This document shows, in pieces, positions 28,666-36,940 of a stretch of DNA of 64,000 nt; within the stretch, counting starts at the first letter, position 1; each line of letters begins with the position of its first letter. The stretch comes from Microbacterium sp. cx-55 (GTDB taxonomy: Bacteria > Actinomycetota > Actinomycetes > Actinomycetales > Microbacteriaceae): positions 1,054,001 through 1,118,000 of the forward strand of contig NZ_CP088261.1 in assembly GCF_021117345.1 (NCBI RefSeq), read 5' to 3'. The position numbers were made by a program, and so were the translations under genes. The notes under the pieces are model-generated. The model saw only the letters and a list, made by a program, of their open reading frames with translations, did not search any database and was not told the origin of the DNA.

Positions 28666-28897
28666 GCCCCGCCGCCCGCCGGCGCTGGCGGCATCCGCCG
28701 GACGCATCCGCATCTGCCGGGCGCATCCGCCGGCCGCATTCGCCGGGCGCGTCCACCGGCCGCATCCGCATTCCGCATCCGCATCTGCCGTGCGCATCCG
28801 CCGGCCGCATCCGTATCTGCCGTGCGCATCCGCCGGCCGCATCCGCATCCGGCTCTGTTGCTGCTGCCGCGTGCTGACGCTTCCCCTCCAGCGGTGG
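28666..28897. repeat. GCATCCGC-rich minisatellite
   Basis: From about 28690 to 28855 the DNA is a degenerate tandem array of a ~32-bp unit built from CGCATCCGCATCTGCCG and GCATCCGCCGGC. At least two units near 28783-28846 are almost identical. Open frames through it encode only low-complexity peptides. The rest of the gap has no gene. Confidence 0.7.
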
Positions 28898-28974
28898 CAT
28901 GTCCCACTTTTCGCTGTTCATGTCCCACTTCTTGCGGCTAAGTGACCGTCATAGCGGCAAAAAGTGGGACACGG
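28898..28974 (+). repeat. left terminal inverted repeat of the nuclease cassette
   Basis: A 77-bp end: CATGTCCCACTTTTCGC at 28898, then 21 bp further a second TGTCCCACTT copy that starts a hairpin with 20-bp arms (28921-28940 and 28952-28971, about 18 of 20 paired). It matches the reverse complement of 30046-30122 without gaps, about 61 of 77 positions by hand count. Confidence 0.85.
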
Positions 28975-29088
28975 ATGCAGAAGACTCCGTGGTTTGACTG
29001 ATCCTCCACAGTCGAACCGGTCGCTGAATCCGTCCCGGATCTGCCTCGCGCGCGCGGCCGGAGATCCCACATCGGGCACGGTGTGTCG

Positions 29089-30009
29089 ATGCGCACTCCG
29101 GAAGAGCTGCCGTCCGACCTGCCGTCGTACTTCTCCGTCACCGATGCGCGGGAACGCGGGCTCGGGTGGGCGCGGGTGCGGCGGAGCGACCTCCGAGCGC
29201 CCTACTCGGGCATCCGCGCACGGATCGTCGACCCTGTGGGAACCTCGCTTTCCGAGCGATGCGCCGAGTATGCCCCGCGCCTCGCGGACTGGCAGTTCTT
29301 CAGCCATGAAACGGCGCTGGGTTTATACGGTGCGCCGATGCCGGAGTGGCCGTACCGCCCCGAGCTGCACGTCTCGGCACACCGACCGACCCGAGAGCCC
29401 CGGGTGCCCGGCATCCGCGGCCATCGGCTTCAATTGCGCGAGCCGGCCACTCAGGCAGGCATCAGAGGCCTCCCCGTCGAACACCCCGTTCGCGCCTGGC
29501 GCCAGGCCGGTACGACGTGGCGGCTCGATGACTTGATCGCCGCCGGAGACTATCTGGTGTCCGGCGCTCGTCCCCTGGCTTCTATCGCAGAGCTCGCCGA
29601 GGAGATCGAGGTCATGGGGGACCTGCGGTCGAGGCTTCTCTCGCGCGCGTTGTCAGAGATCAGGGTCGGGGTGCGGTCAGCGCGTGAGACCAAATTGCGC
29701 CTCGTTCTCGTGCGCGGCGGCCTTCCTGTCCCCGAAGTCAATTGGGTGCTCCGCGATCGGGCGGCGCGCGCCGTGGCCGAGCTGGACCTCGCCTTCCCTC
29801 GCTGGAGGGTGGCGGCGGAGTACGACGGCCGCGTGCACGAGATGGATTCGTCGCAGTTCGCGAAGGATTCCGACAGATGGGATCGGGTACGCGCCCAAGG
29901 CTGGCAGCACGTGAGAGTGATGAATCACCACATGAGCGGCGGCGCACAGCTCGCCGTCGCAAAGGTGCGCCGCGCGCTCGTCGATGCGGGATGGCGCCCC
30001 GGGCACTAG
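29089..30009 (+). CDS. AbiEi-like N-terminal domain plus DUF559/Vsr-like endonuclease domain
   Basis: 306 aa. The N-terminal ~90 residues (FSVTDARERGLGWARVRRSDL..) resemble the winged-helix/AbiEi-type domain seen in many actinobacterial proteins. The C-terminal ~120 residues look like the Vsr/DUF559 restriction-endonuclease fold: Glu in SARETKLRL, Asp in AELDLAFP, Glu in VAAEYDGRVH, and the closing D..R...RAQGWQHVRV. A GTG at 29083 is a possible earlier start; no clear ribosome site is visible for either. There is no cognate toxin gene beside it. Symmetric inverted repeats flank it. Nuclease activity is inferred. Confidence 0.78.
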   Translation: MRTPEELPSDLPSYFSVTDARERGLGWARVRRSDLRAPYSGIRARIVDPVGTSLSERCAEYAPRLADWQFFSHETALGLYGAPMPEWPYRPELHVSAHRPTREPRVPGIRGHRLQLREPATQAGIRGLPVEHPVRAWRQAGTTWRLDDLIAAGDYLVSGARPLASIAELAEEIEVMGDLRSRLLSRALSEIRVGVRSARETKLRLVLVRGGLPVPEVNWVLRDRAARAVAELDLAFPRWRVAAEYDGRVHEMDSSQFAKDSDRWDRVRAQGWQHVRVMNHHMSGGAQLAVAKVRRALVDAGWRPGH

Positions 30010-30045
30010 TCGGAATGTCTCTGAGCGGAGGAGATCTCGGCCTCA

Positions 30046-30122
30046 CCATGTCCCACTTTTCGCCGCTATGAGCCGCTCATAACGGCAAAAAGTGGGACAC
30101 GGAGTGCAAAAAGTGGGACATG
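30046..30122 (-). repeat. right terminal inverted repeat of the nuclease cassette
   Basis: Contains a hairpin with 24-bp arms (30049-30072 and 30076-30099, about 22 of 24 paired) and, 21 bp outward, a further GCAAAAAGTGGGACA copy (30106-30120). Mirror image of 28898-28974. Confidence 0.85.
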
Positions 30123-30197
30123 GGGGGGGGAGAGGCGGATGCAGCGCACCCGCCCGCACCCACCCCCGCCCGCACCCACCCACCCGCCGCGGCGGGC
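30122..30197. repeat. G9 tract and CCCACCCGCA-type low-complexity sequence
   Basis: Nine consecutive G directly abut the right repeat end (30122-30130), followed by degenerate CGCACCCACCC units up to the ptrB stop. No gene. Confidence 0.6.
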
Positions 30198-32309
30198 TCA
30201 GGCCAGGTCGAGCACGTCCAGCAGCCAGGCCAGCTCGAATGCGCGCTCGCGCCAGGCGTTGTACCGGCCGCTCACGCCGCCGTGACCGGCGACCATCTCG
30301 CACTTGAGCAGCGCATCGGCGCCGACGTCGCGCAGGCGGGCGACCCACTTCGCCGGTTCCACGTAGAGGACGCGGGTGTCGTTGAACGAGGTGACGGCCA
30401 GGATGCGAGGGTAGGCGACGCCATCGCGCACGTTCTCGTACGGCGAGTACGACTTCATGTACGCGTAGACCTCGGGGTCGTGCAGCGGGTCGCCCCACTC
30501 GTCCCATTCGATCACCGTCAGCGGCAGCGACGGATCGAGGATCGTGGTCAGCGCGTCGACGAAGGGGACGTCGGCGACGATCCCGGCGAACAGCTCCGGG
30601 GCGAGGTTCGCGACCGCACCCATGAGCAATCCGCCGGCCGATCCGCCCTCCGCGACGAGCGTCGCGGGCGTCGTGTATCCGCCGTCGACGAGGTGCCGTG
30701 CGCAGTCGACGAAGTCGGTGAACGTGTTGCGCTTGGCGAGCAGCTTGCCGTCCTCGTACCACTGGCGGCCCATTTCGCCCCCGCCGCGCACGTGAGCGAC
30801 GGCGAAGACGACACCGCGATCGAGCTCCGACAACCGCGCGATCGAGAAAGCGGGCTCGATCGAGTGCTCGTACGAGCCGTATCCGTAGAGGTGCACGGGC
30901 CGGGGGCTCTCGCCCACCTCGCCGAACGAGCGCTTCCAGACGAGCGAGATCGGGATGCGGACGCCGTCGTGGGCGGTGGCCCAGACGCGGGCCTGGGCGT
31001 AGTCCGCGGCGTCGTACCCGCCGAGCACCGGCTGCTGCTTGCGCAGCTGCAGGTCTCCCGTGGCGGGGTCGTAGTCGTACACGGTCGAGGGCGTCACGAA
31101 CGACCCGTAGCCGAGACGCAGGAGGGGCGGAGCCCACTCGGGATTGCCCGCCGTGCCGACCGAGTACAGCGGCTCGTCGAAGGCGATCTCCCGCACGTCG
31201 GAGGTCGCGTAGTCCAGCATCCCGATCCGCGCGATGCCGTCGCGACGGTACCCGACGACGCCCCAGTCGCGGAACGTCGAGACGCCGAGCAGGCGCTGAC
31301 CGGGCTGGTGGGCGATGACGATCTCGCGCGACGCGCGGGGGTCGGATGCCGGAACGCGAACGAGCTCGAAATCGAGGGCCCCGTCGTTGTGCAGGATGTA
31401 CAGCACGTCCTCGCCGTCCACGATCGCGTGCTCCGAGTCGTACTCCACCCCCTCCTGGCGCGGCCAGACGACGCGGGGCTCGGCCCGCAGATCGTCGGCG
31501 GGGACGAGCCATTCCTCCGACGTGATCGACGATCCGAGGCCGATGACGAGGAACCGATCGCTGCGGGTGAAGCCCGCCCCGACCCAGTACTTCTCGTCGG
31601 GTTCGTGGAAGAGCTTCTGATCGGATGCGGTGGGTGTGCCGAGTTCGTGCAGCCACACGGTGTCGGGCCGCCACGCGTCGTCGACGGTCGAGTAGACGAT
31701 GAACCGGCCGTCGGGGGAGAGCGACGCCCCGGCGAACGTCCCATCGATGACGTCGGGGAGGGTTTCACCCGTGTCGAGGTTCCGCACGCGCAGGGTGTAC
31801 CGCTCGTCGCCGTCGGTGTCGACGCCGTAGAGCAGCAGTCGTGCGTCGTTCGAGACCTCGAACGTGCCGAGGGAGAAGAACTCCTCTCCGTCGGCTTCGA
31901 GGTTGCCGTCGAGCAGGACCTGCTCGCCGGGAAGCGTCTCGCCCTCTGTCGGCTCGGGCGGCGTCCAGTTCGTCGGGTCGGCGATGGGGGCGCGGCAGTG
32001 GATGCCGTACTGCTGGCCCTCGACCGTGCGCGAGAAGTACCACCAGTCGCCGCGACGGGTCGGCACCGACAGATCGGTCTCGCGGGTGCGGCCCTTGATC
32101 TCCTGGAAGATCTGCTCGCGCAGCGGCTCCAGATGCGCGGTGCGTGCGTCGGTGTACGCGTTCTCGGCCTCGAGGTGCGCGGTGACGCGCGCGTCATCCT
32201 TGGCCCGCATCCATTCGTACGGATCCGCGAACTCGTCACCGTGGTGACGGCGAGGACGCGGGTCTCGGGCGGCGACGGGCGGACGGGCGGATGCGGCGGT
32301 GTCGGTCAC
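30198..32309 (-). CDS. ptrB: S9 family prolyl oligopeptidase, oligopeptidase B type
   Basis: 703 aa. A seven-bladed propeller (about 70-420) with a C-terminal alpha/beta hydrolase domain. The nucleophile Ser is in EGGSAGGLLMG near 550, followed by VPFVDALTTI; the region near VTSFNDTRV supplies the Asp and GHGGVSGR the His. It cleaves short peptides after basic residues in the cytosol. GTG 32309 follows TAGCGT (plus-strand 32316-32321) by exactly 6 nt, so it is probably leaderless. The length is typical. Confidence 0.93.
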   Translation of the reverse strand: MTDTAASARPPVAARDPRPRRHHGDEFADPYEWMRAKDDARVTAHLEAENAYTDARTAHLEPLREQIFQEIKGRTRETDLSVPTRRGDWWYFSRTVEGQQYGIHCRAPIADPTNWTPPEPTEGETLPGEQVLLDGNLEADGEEFFSLGTFEVSNDARLLLYGVDTDGDERYTLRVRNLDTGETLPDVIDGTFAGASLSPDGRFIVYSTVDDAWRPDTVWLHELGTPTASDQKLFHEPDEKYWVGAGFTRSDRFLVIGLGSSITSEEWLVPADDLRAEPRVVWPRQEGVEYDSEHAIVDGEDVLYILHNDGALDFELVRVPASDPRASREIVIAHQPGQRLLGVSTFRDWGVVGYRRDGIARIGMLDYATSDVREIAFDEPLYSVGTAGNPEWAPPLLRLGYGSFVTPSTVYDYDPATGDLQLRKQQPVLGGYDAADYAQARVWATAHDGVRIPISLVWKRSFGEVGESPRPVHLYGYGSYEHSIEPAFSIARLSELDRGVVFAVAHVRGGGEMGRQWYEDGKLLAKRNTFTDFVDCARHLVDGGYTTPATLVAEGGSAGGLLMGAVANLAPELFAGIVADVPFVDALTTILDPSLPLTVIEWDEWGDPLHDPEVYAYMKSYSPYENVRDGVAYPRILAVTSFNDTRVLYVEPAKWVARLRDVGADALLKCEMVAGHGGVSGRYNAWRERAFELAWLLDVLDLA

Positions 32310-32350
32310 CGTTCCACGCTAACGGCGATGACGCCCGCCCGCCCGTCGTT

Positions 32351-32431
32351 CCGCTCAGGGCGAGCAGGGCCGGCAGGCCGAACAGCGCGAACAGCGCGAG
32401 CAGGGCGAGCAGGCCGATCAGGCCGAGCAGA
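32351..32431 (-). repeat. 9-bp minisatellite (GCGAGCAGG type)
   Basis: About nine consecutive 9-mers related to GCGAGCAGG lie between the stop of the molybdenum oxidoreductase gene and the ptrB start. Read on the minus strand they encode a Leu-rich (LLALLALFALFG) hydrophobic run, but no usable start codon precedes it in that frame. Confidence 0.7.
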
Positions 32432-32456
32432 CGAGCGCCGTGAGCGGCCGTGCGGG

Positions 32457-34055
32457 TCAGCGCACGGTGATGAGCGATCGCTGCCAGCCGCTGGAGCCGT
32501 TGGGTGCGATGGCGGCACGGTCTTCGACCTGCTGGTTGCCGTCGAGGTCGTATGCGCGGACCGTCACGGTGTAGACCCCTGCGGCCGCCTCCCAGGGCAG
32601 CATCCACTGCACCCACGAGTTCGTGCTGACGGGGCTCGACAGGGTCGCTTCCTGCCAGTCGGCGTCGTCGATCTTGACCTCGACCTTGCCGATGCCGATG
32701 GGCTGAGCCCAGGCGACGCCGGCGAGGGCGAGGGTTCCGGCGGTCGCGGGCTGGTCGACACGCGGGGTGTCGATGCGCGACGACATCTTGATGGGTGCCT
32801 TGTCGCTGTAGCCGCGCGGGGTCCAGTAGGCCTCGTCCCGATCGAACCGGGTGACGGTCAGCTGGGTCAGCCACTTCGTCGCCGACACGTAACCGTAGAG
32901 TCCCGGGACCACCATCCGCACGGGGAACCCGTGCTGCAGGGGGAGGGGCTCGCCGTTCATCGCGACGGCGAGAATCGCATCGAGGTTGTCGTCGGTGAGG
33001 GACTCGAGCGGCGTGCTCGCGGTGAAGCCGTCGAAGCTCCGCGAGAGCACCATGTCGGCGTCGGATGCGGGGCCGGCGAGCGCGAGCAGATCACGTACCG
33101 GGATGCCCTGCCAGATCGCGTTGCCGACCAGGCCGCCGCCGACCTCGTTGGAGACGCAGGTGAGGGTGACGGAGTACTCGTCGAGGCCACGGGCGACGAG
33201 ATCGTCGAACGAGAGCTCGATGCGCTGGTCCACCATCCCGTCGATCACGAGGCGCCAGGTCGACGGGTCGATCTGCGGCACCGTCAGCGCGGTGTCGACG
33301 CGGTAGAAGTCCGCGTTGGGCGTGTACAGCGGCGATATCCCGGGAACATCGAGTTCGGCGCCGGCGGGGATCGTGACCCGTGACCGCGGCGACGGCAGCC
33401 GGAGCGCGTCGCGGATGGAGGCGATCGACGAAGTGGCCCCGTTGATGATGCGGGAGCCGGTGCCCACCACCGCCGCGGCGACCGTGCTGACCAGGGCGAG
33501 CGTGAGGAAGGCGCGACGACCCGGCAGTGCGCCCGGCGCGGTTCCGGATGCGGCGTCGCCTGCGGTTGCGGGAGTGGTCGCCGCCGTGCGCGCCACCCGG
33601 GCATCCCGCCAGCGGCGGAGCGCCCGAACGAGGAAGCGCAGCAGGACGACGGCCGCGATCCCGCCCGTGAGAGCGGGGAGGGCGTTCAGCGGGCCGGCCG
33701 CAGCACGGGTGACGAGGGCGGCCGCGGTGGCGATCGTGACCGCACCGAACAGCACGACACCGAGCGGCGGCTTGAGGTACTCGAGGGTGCCGGCGATGGC
33801 CGCGCCGATCACGGCGGCGAGGCCGAGGCTGGCGAGCAGCACGATCTTGTCGGACTCGCCGAACGTCGCGATCGCGAACTCCTTGACCGGCTGCGGGACG
33901 ATGTCGATCACGAACGCCCCGACCGCCTCCAGCGGGCTCGCGCCGCGGACGGCGATGAGCGCGGTGAGTTCGGCAACGGCCAAGAACATGGCGGCCGAGA
34001 TGACGCCCGACAGGGCGCTCCACAACAGCCAGCGCGCTTTCGGAGTGGCGCTCAT
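32457..34055 (-). CDS. membrane-anchored molybdopterin-dependent oxidoreductase (sulfite oxidase fold)
   Basis: 532 aa. Four to five membrane helices (about 10-150) and one more near 182-200 precede an extracytoplasmic catalytic domain. The molybdenum-ligating Cys is in SVTLTCVSNEVGG (Cys300), and LQHGFPVRMVVPGLYGYVSATKWL is typical of this family. A C-terminal Mo-co dimerisation-like Ig domain (about 425-532) follows. ATG 34055 has AGGAGG. It is divergent from the PiT gene across a region with a PHO box. Substrate unknown; no cytochrome partner is adjacent. Confidence 0.9.
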   Translation of the reverse strand: MSATPKARWLLWSALSGVISAAMFLAVAELTALIAVRGASPLEAVGAFVIDIVPQPVKEFAIATFGESDKIVLLASLGLAAVIGAAIAGTLEYLKPPLGVVLFGAVTIATAAALVTRAAAGPLNALPALTGGIAAVVLLRFLVRALRRWRDARVARTAATTPATAGDAASGTAPGALPGRRAFLTLALVSTVAAAVVGTGSRIINGATSSIASIRDALRLPSPRSRVTIPAGAELDVPGISPLYTPNADFYRVDTALTVPQIDPSTWRLVIDGMVDQRIELSFDDLVARGLDEYSVTLTCVSNEVGGGLVGNAIWQGIPVRDLLALAGPASDADMVLSRSFDGFTASTPLESLTDDNLDAILAVAMNGEPLPLQHGFPVRMVVPGLYGYVSATKWLTQLTVTRFDRDEAYWTPRGYSDKAPIKMSSRIDTPRVDQPATAGTLALAGVAWAQPIGIGKVEVKIDDADWQEATLSSPVSTNSWVQWMLPWEAAAGVYTVTVRAYDLDGNQQVEDRAAIAPNGSSGWQRSLITVR

Positions 34056-34170
34056 GGGTATCTCCTCCTGCGCGAACGGACGCTCGGGCACTAGTTGTTC
34101 GGCGCGGACACGGTATTGGATGGCGGCGAGTTGACCCGAGCGCGGCCCGGTGTCAGGATTTCGGGTGGCC

Positions 34171-34199
34171 CGGTAAACGGATGCTGAACCACAGGTGAA
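34171..34199 (-). promoter_or_regulatory. PHO box: three PhoP-type direct repeats
   Basis: On the minus strand GTTCACC (34193-34199), GTTCAGC (34182-34188) and GTTTACC (34171-34177) recur with an exact 11-bp period, the layout of actinobacterial PhoP operators. It lies 64 nt upstream of the phosphate transporter start. Confidence 0.78.
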
Positions 34200-34262
34200 C
34201 TCTTCGTTCGCGCCGCCGATCGTCTCGGTTCGTCCTCGTCTTCCTCGAACCGAAAGCGAACG

Positions 34263-35519
34263 GTGGAAACCGCAGCACTGATCGTCGTCCTCGTCGTCGT
34301 CCTGGCTCTCTTCTTCGACTTCACCAACGGCTTCCACGACACCGCGAACGCGATGGCGACGCCGATCGCCACCGGGGCGTTGAAACCGAAGGTGGCGGTG
34401 CTCCTCGCCGCCGGTCTCAACCTCGTCGGAGCATTCCTGTCGACCGAGGTTTCGAAGACCATCTCGCACGGCATCATCCGCGAAGACCAGATCACCCCGA
34501 GTGAGTTTCTTCCGCTGATCTTCGCCGGCCTGATCGGCGCCATCACATGGAACATGCTGACCTGGTTGCTCGGACTGCCATCGAGTTCGTCCCACGCCCT
34601 GTTCGGCGGCCTCATCGGCGCCACGGTCGTCGGCGTCGGTGTGCTCGCAATCGACTTCGGGGTCGTGCTGAGCAAGGTCATCCTGCCGGCGCTGATCGCG
34701 CCGTTCACGGCGGGTCTGATCGCCTTCGCCGTCACCAAGATCGCGTACGCCGTCACCCGCCGCAATGACGGGCGTCCCGACGGACGCGACGGATTCCGGT
34801 GGGGGCAGATCTTCTCGTCGTCCCTCGTCGCTCTCGCGCACGGGACGAACGACGCGCAGAAGACCATGGGCGTGATCACGCTCGCGCTGATCATGGCTGG
34901 ATGGCAGGACCCCGCCCGGGCGGATCCGCAGCTGTGGGTGATTCTCGCGTGCGCGTTCACGATCGCCCTCGGCACCTACATGGGCGGGTGGCGCATCATC
35001 CGCACTCTCGGTAGGGGGCTCACCGACGTCAAGCCGGCACAGGGGTTCTCGGCGGAGACCTCGACGGCGGCCACCATCCTCGCCTCCAGCGCGCTCGGTT
35101 TCGCCCTCTCCACGACGCAGGTCGCGTCCGGGTCGGTCATCGGGTCCGGTCTCGGCCGCCGCGGGTCGACCGTGCGGTGGCGCACGGTCGGTCGGATCAC
35201 GACCGGCTGGCTGCTGACTCTCCCGGCGGCGGCCCTGGTCGGCGCCGCCGCGGCGCTCCTCGTGGCGTGGCTCGGCAACTGGGGCATCTTCATCGACGCG
35301 GTCTTGGCGGTTGTCATCGTGCTGGCGATCTTCCTGCGCTCGCGGCGGGACCGCGTGAGCGCGGCCAACGCGATGAGCGAAGTCGCCGATTCCGGACGCG
35401 CGGTGAAGGTCACCCGCACACCGCCGCCCACCCGGGGCCAGCGCCGCGCGGCGACCGAACGGCAGGAGCGCGCCGACACGCCCGATGCCCGCGCACACGA
35501 CGAGGAGCGCAACCGATGA
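34263..35519 (+). CDS. pit: PiT family inorganic phosphate transporter
   Basis: 418 aa, about 10-12 membrane spans. Both PiT signature repeats are visible: DFTNGFHDTANAMATPIATG near 20 and the second half ALAHGTNDAQKTMGVITLA near 195, plus LPSSSSHALFGGLIG. It takes up phosphate (as metal-phosphate in characterised homologues) driven by protons. GTG 34263 starts METAALIVV. The basic C-terminal tail ends in an Arg/Glu-rich stretch. The upstream PHO box suggests PhoP control. It overlaps the next gene by 4 nt. Confidence 0.95.
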   Translation: METAALIVVLVVVLALFFDFTNGFHDTANAMATPIATGALKPKVAVLLAAGLNLVGAFLSTEVSKTISHGIIREDQITPSEFLPLIFAGLIGAITWNMLTWLLGLPSSSSHALFGGLIGATVVGVGVLAIDFGVVLSKVILPALIAPFTAGLIAFAVTKIAYAVTRRNDGRPDGRDGFRWGQIFSSSLVALAHGTNDAQKTMGVITLALIMAGWQDPARADPQLWVILACAFTIALGTYMGGWRIIRTLGRGLTDVKPAQGFSAETSTAATILASSALGFALSTTQVASGSVIGSGLGRRGSTVRWRTVGRITTGWLLTLPAAALVGAAAALLVAWLGNWGIFIDAVLAVVIVLAIFLRSRRDRVSAANAMSEVADSGRAVKVTRTPPPTRGQRRAATERQERADTPDARAHDEERNR

Positions 35520-35851
35520 GTGTCGAGATCGACTGGTGGGCGTTCGTCCAGGTGTTCGCGGCGGCGCTCATCGCGGCCGTCGTGGTGGTGGGATCGTACG
35601 CGCTCGGACTTCGGATGCTGGTGCGTGCCGGTCGCTCGCCGGTCGTCGCGCCCGCGGAGTTCACCGACGCCATCACGGTGAAGTCCGAAAAGCAGCGGGC
35701 GCGAGCGGCGAAAGCCGCCGCGAAGGCCGCGAAGCGGAGCCCCCTCACCGCGGGTCAGAAGCGTCTCGCGCTCGCCGCGGCCGTGGCGGCCTTCGCCGTG
35801 TGCGCGATCGCGGTCCTCAGCGGTCTGCTCCTCATCGTGGTCGGCCTCTGA
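35516..35851 (+). CDS. small membrane protein coupled to the phosphate transporter gene
   Basis: 111 aa. Two membrane helices (about 8-33 and 82-108) are separated by a highly basic Ala/Lys/Arg-rich cytoplasmic stretch (KSEKQRARAAKAAAKAAKR). The ATG overlaps the pit stop (ATGA), so both are made from one mRNA and it may assist the transporter. I do not recognise a named family. Confidence 0.78.
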   Translation: MSVEIDWWAFVQVFAAALIAAVVVVGSYALGLRMLVRAGRSPVVAPAEFTDAITVKSEKQRARAAKAAAKAAKRSPLTAGQKRLALAAAVAAFAVCAIAVLSGLLLIVVGL

Positions 35852-35906
35852 CGTTCGCGTCGAGTCGGCCCTGACCGCCGTCGGCGCCCGGTCGTAGGCT
35901 GAACGC

Positions 35907-36815
35907 ATGGCCGCCGCATCCGAGCCCTTCGGGCAGTACCCGCCCGCGCTCCGCACGATCGTGCACGTCAGCGACACGCATTTCCTCGCCGGCAATCGGC
36001 CGCTCGGCGGCCGCTACGACACGGGCGAGAACCTCCGGCGCACGCTCGCCGCGATCGAACGGCTCGACGCCGCGCCCGATGCCATCGTGTTCACGGGGGA
36101 CCTCACCGATCTCGGTGAACCGGAGGCGTACGCCGCGCTCCGTCGCGCGGTCGAGCCGGTCGCGGCACGGATCGGCGCGCCCGTGATCTGGGTCGCCGGC
36201 AATCACGACGAGCGTGCGCCCCTGCGGGTCGGCCTGCTCGACGACCAGCCCGACACGTCGCCGATCACCGCGGTGCACGATCTCGGCGGGCTGCGTCTGA
36301 TCGCGCTCGACTCGACCGTGCCCGGCTGGCATCACGGCGATCTCGATGACGCGCAGCTCGCGTGGCTCGCAGACGTCCTCGCCGAACCCGCCGCGCTCGG
36401 CACGATCCTCGCGCTGCATCATCCGCCGCTGCCGAGCCACGTGCCGTTCTTCGACATCCTCGAGCTCCGCGAGCAGAGTCGCCTGGCCGCGGTCATCGCG
36501 GGCACGGACGTGCGCGCGATCCTCGCCGGGCACCTGCACTATTCGACATCCGGAACCTTCGCCGGAATCCCGGTGAGCGTCGCGTCCGCGACCTGTTACA
36601 CGATGGATCTGGCCCGCCCCGCCGACGCCGTCAACGGCATGGATGCGGGCCAGTCCTTCCACCTCGTGCACGTCTACGACCACACGATCACCCACGCCGT
36701 CGTGCCCGTGGTCGACGCGGACACGGCCGATTTCTTCGGCCCGGAGTTCGTGGCGCGGATGGCGGCGCTCACGCCGGAAGGGCGTCTCGAGGCGTTCTCG
36801 CGCAAGCCAGCCTGA
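35907..36815 (+). CDS. metallophosphoesterase, CpdA-like (cyclic nucleotide phosphodiesterase family)
   Basis: 302 aa. Calcineurin-like motifs in order: VSDTHF (about 19-24), GDLTDLG near 65, GNHDE near 98, ALHHPP near 172 and AGHLHY near 205. These bind two metals in class III cyclic-nucleotide phosphodiesterases and related enzymes. ATG 35907 follows TAGGCT by exactly 6 nt, so it is probably leaderless. cAMP as the substrate is only a family-level guess. Confidence 0.9.
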   Translation: MAAASEPFGQYPPALRTIVHVSDTHFLAGNRPLGGRYDTGENLRRTLAAIERLDAAPDAIVFTGDLTDLGEPEAYAALRRAVEPVAARIGAPVIWVAGNHDERAPLRVGLLDDQPDTSPITAVHDLGGLRLIALDSTVPGWHHGDLDDAQLAWLADVLAEPAALGTILALHHPPLPSHVPFFDILELREQSRLAAVIAGTDVRAILAGHLHYSTSGTFAGIPVSVASATCYTMDLARPADAVNGMDAGQSFHLVHVYDHTITHAVVPVVDADTADFFGPEFVARMAALTPEGRLEAFSRKPA

Positions 36816-36888
36816 CCCACTGTACGAAGTGGCGGTCGTGCCGGCGCATCTGTACGAGCCGTCCAGTCTCCTCGCACAGGCCGCCGGT

Positions 36889-36894
36889 TAGGCT
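36889..36894 (+). promoter_or_regulatory. -10 element before aspA
   Basis: TAGGCT 46 nt upstream of the aspA ATG. Unlike its neighbours this promoter gives a normal leader with an AAGGA ribosome site. Confidence 0.5.
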
Positions 36895-36940
36895 CGGAAC
36901 ACCCGGACGAACCCCCTCTCCTCGACGGCAAGGACAACGC

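Larger units (their letters stand above)
28898..30122 (+). mobile_element. candidate 1.2-kb TIR-bounded nuclease cassette
   Basis: One gene (29089-30009) flanked symmetrically by 77-bp inverted ends, each made of a solitary 15-mer and a 51-bp palindrome at the same 21-bp spacing. No transposase and no clear target duplication are visible. That it is or was mobile is inferred from the symmetry. Confidence 0.6.

Noticed and set aside
28690..28855. GCATCCGC array considered as coding for a repeat protein
   Set aside because: No start signal; all frames give low-complexity Arg/Ala/Asp or Ser/Pro peptides and no folded domain.
28898..30122. Classical insertion sequence
   Set aside because: No DDE, HUH or serine/tyrosine recombinase gene and no clear target-site duplication; kept only as a candidate cassette.
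32236..32874. Minus-strand frame with a Leu-rich segment considered as a small membrane protein
   Set aside because: The hydrophobic part comes from the 9-bp minisatellite and the rest overlaps the molybdenum oxidoreductase gene in another frame.
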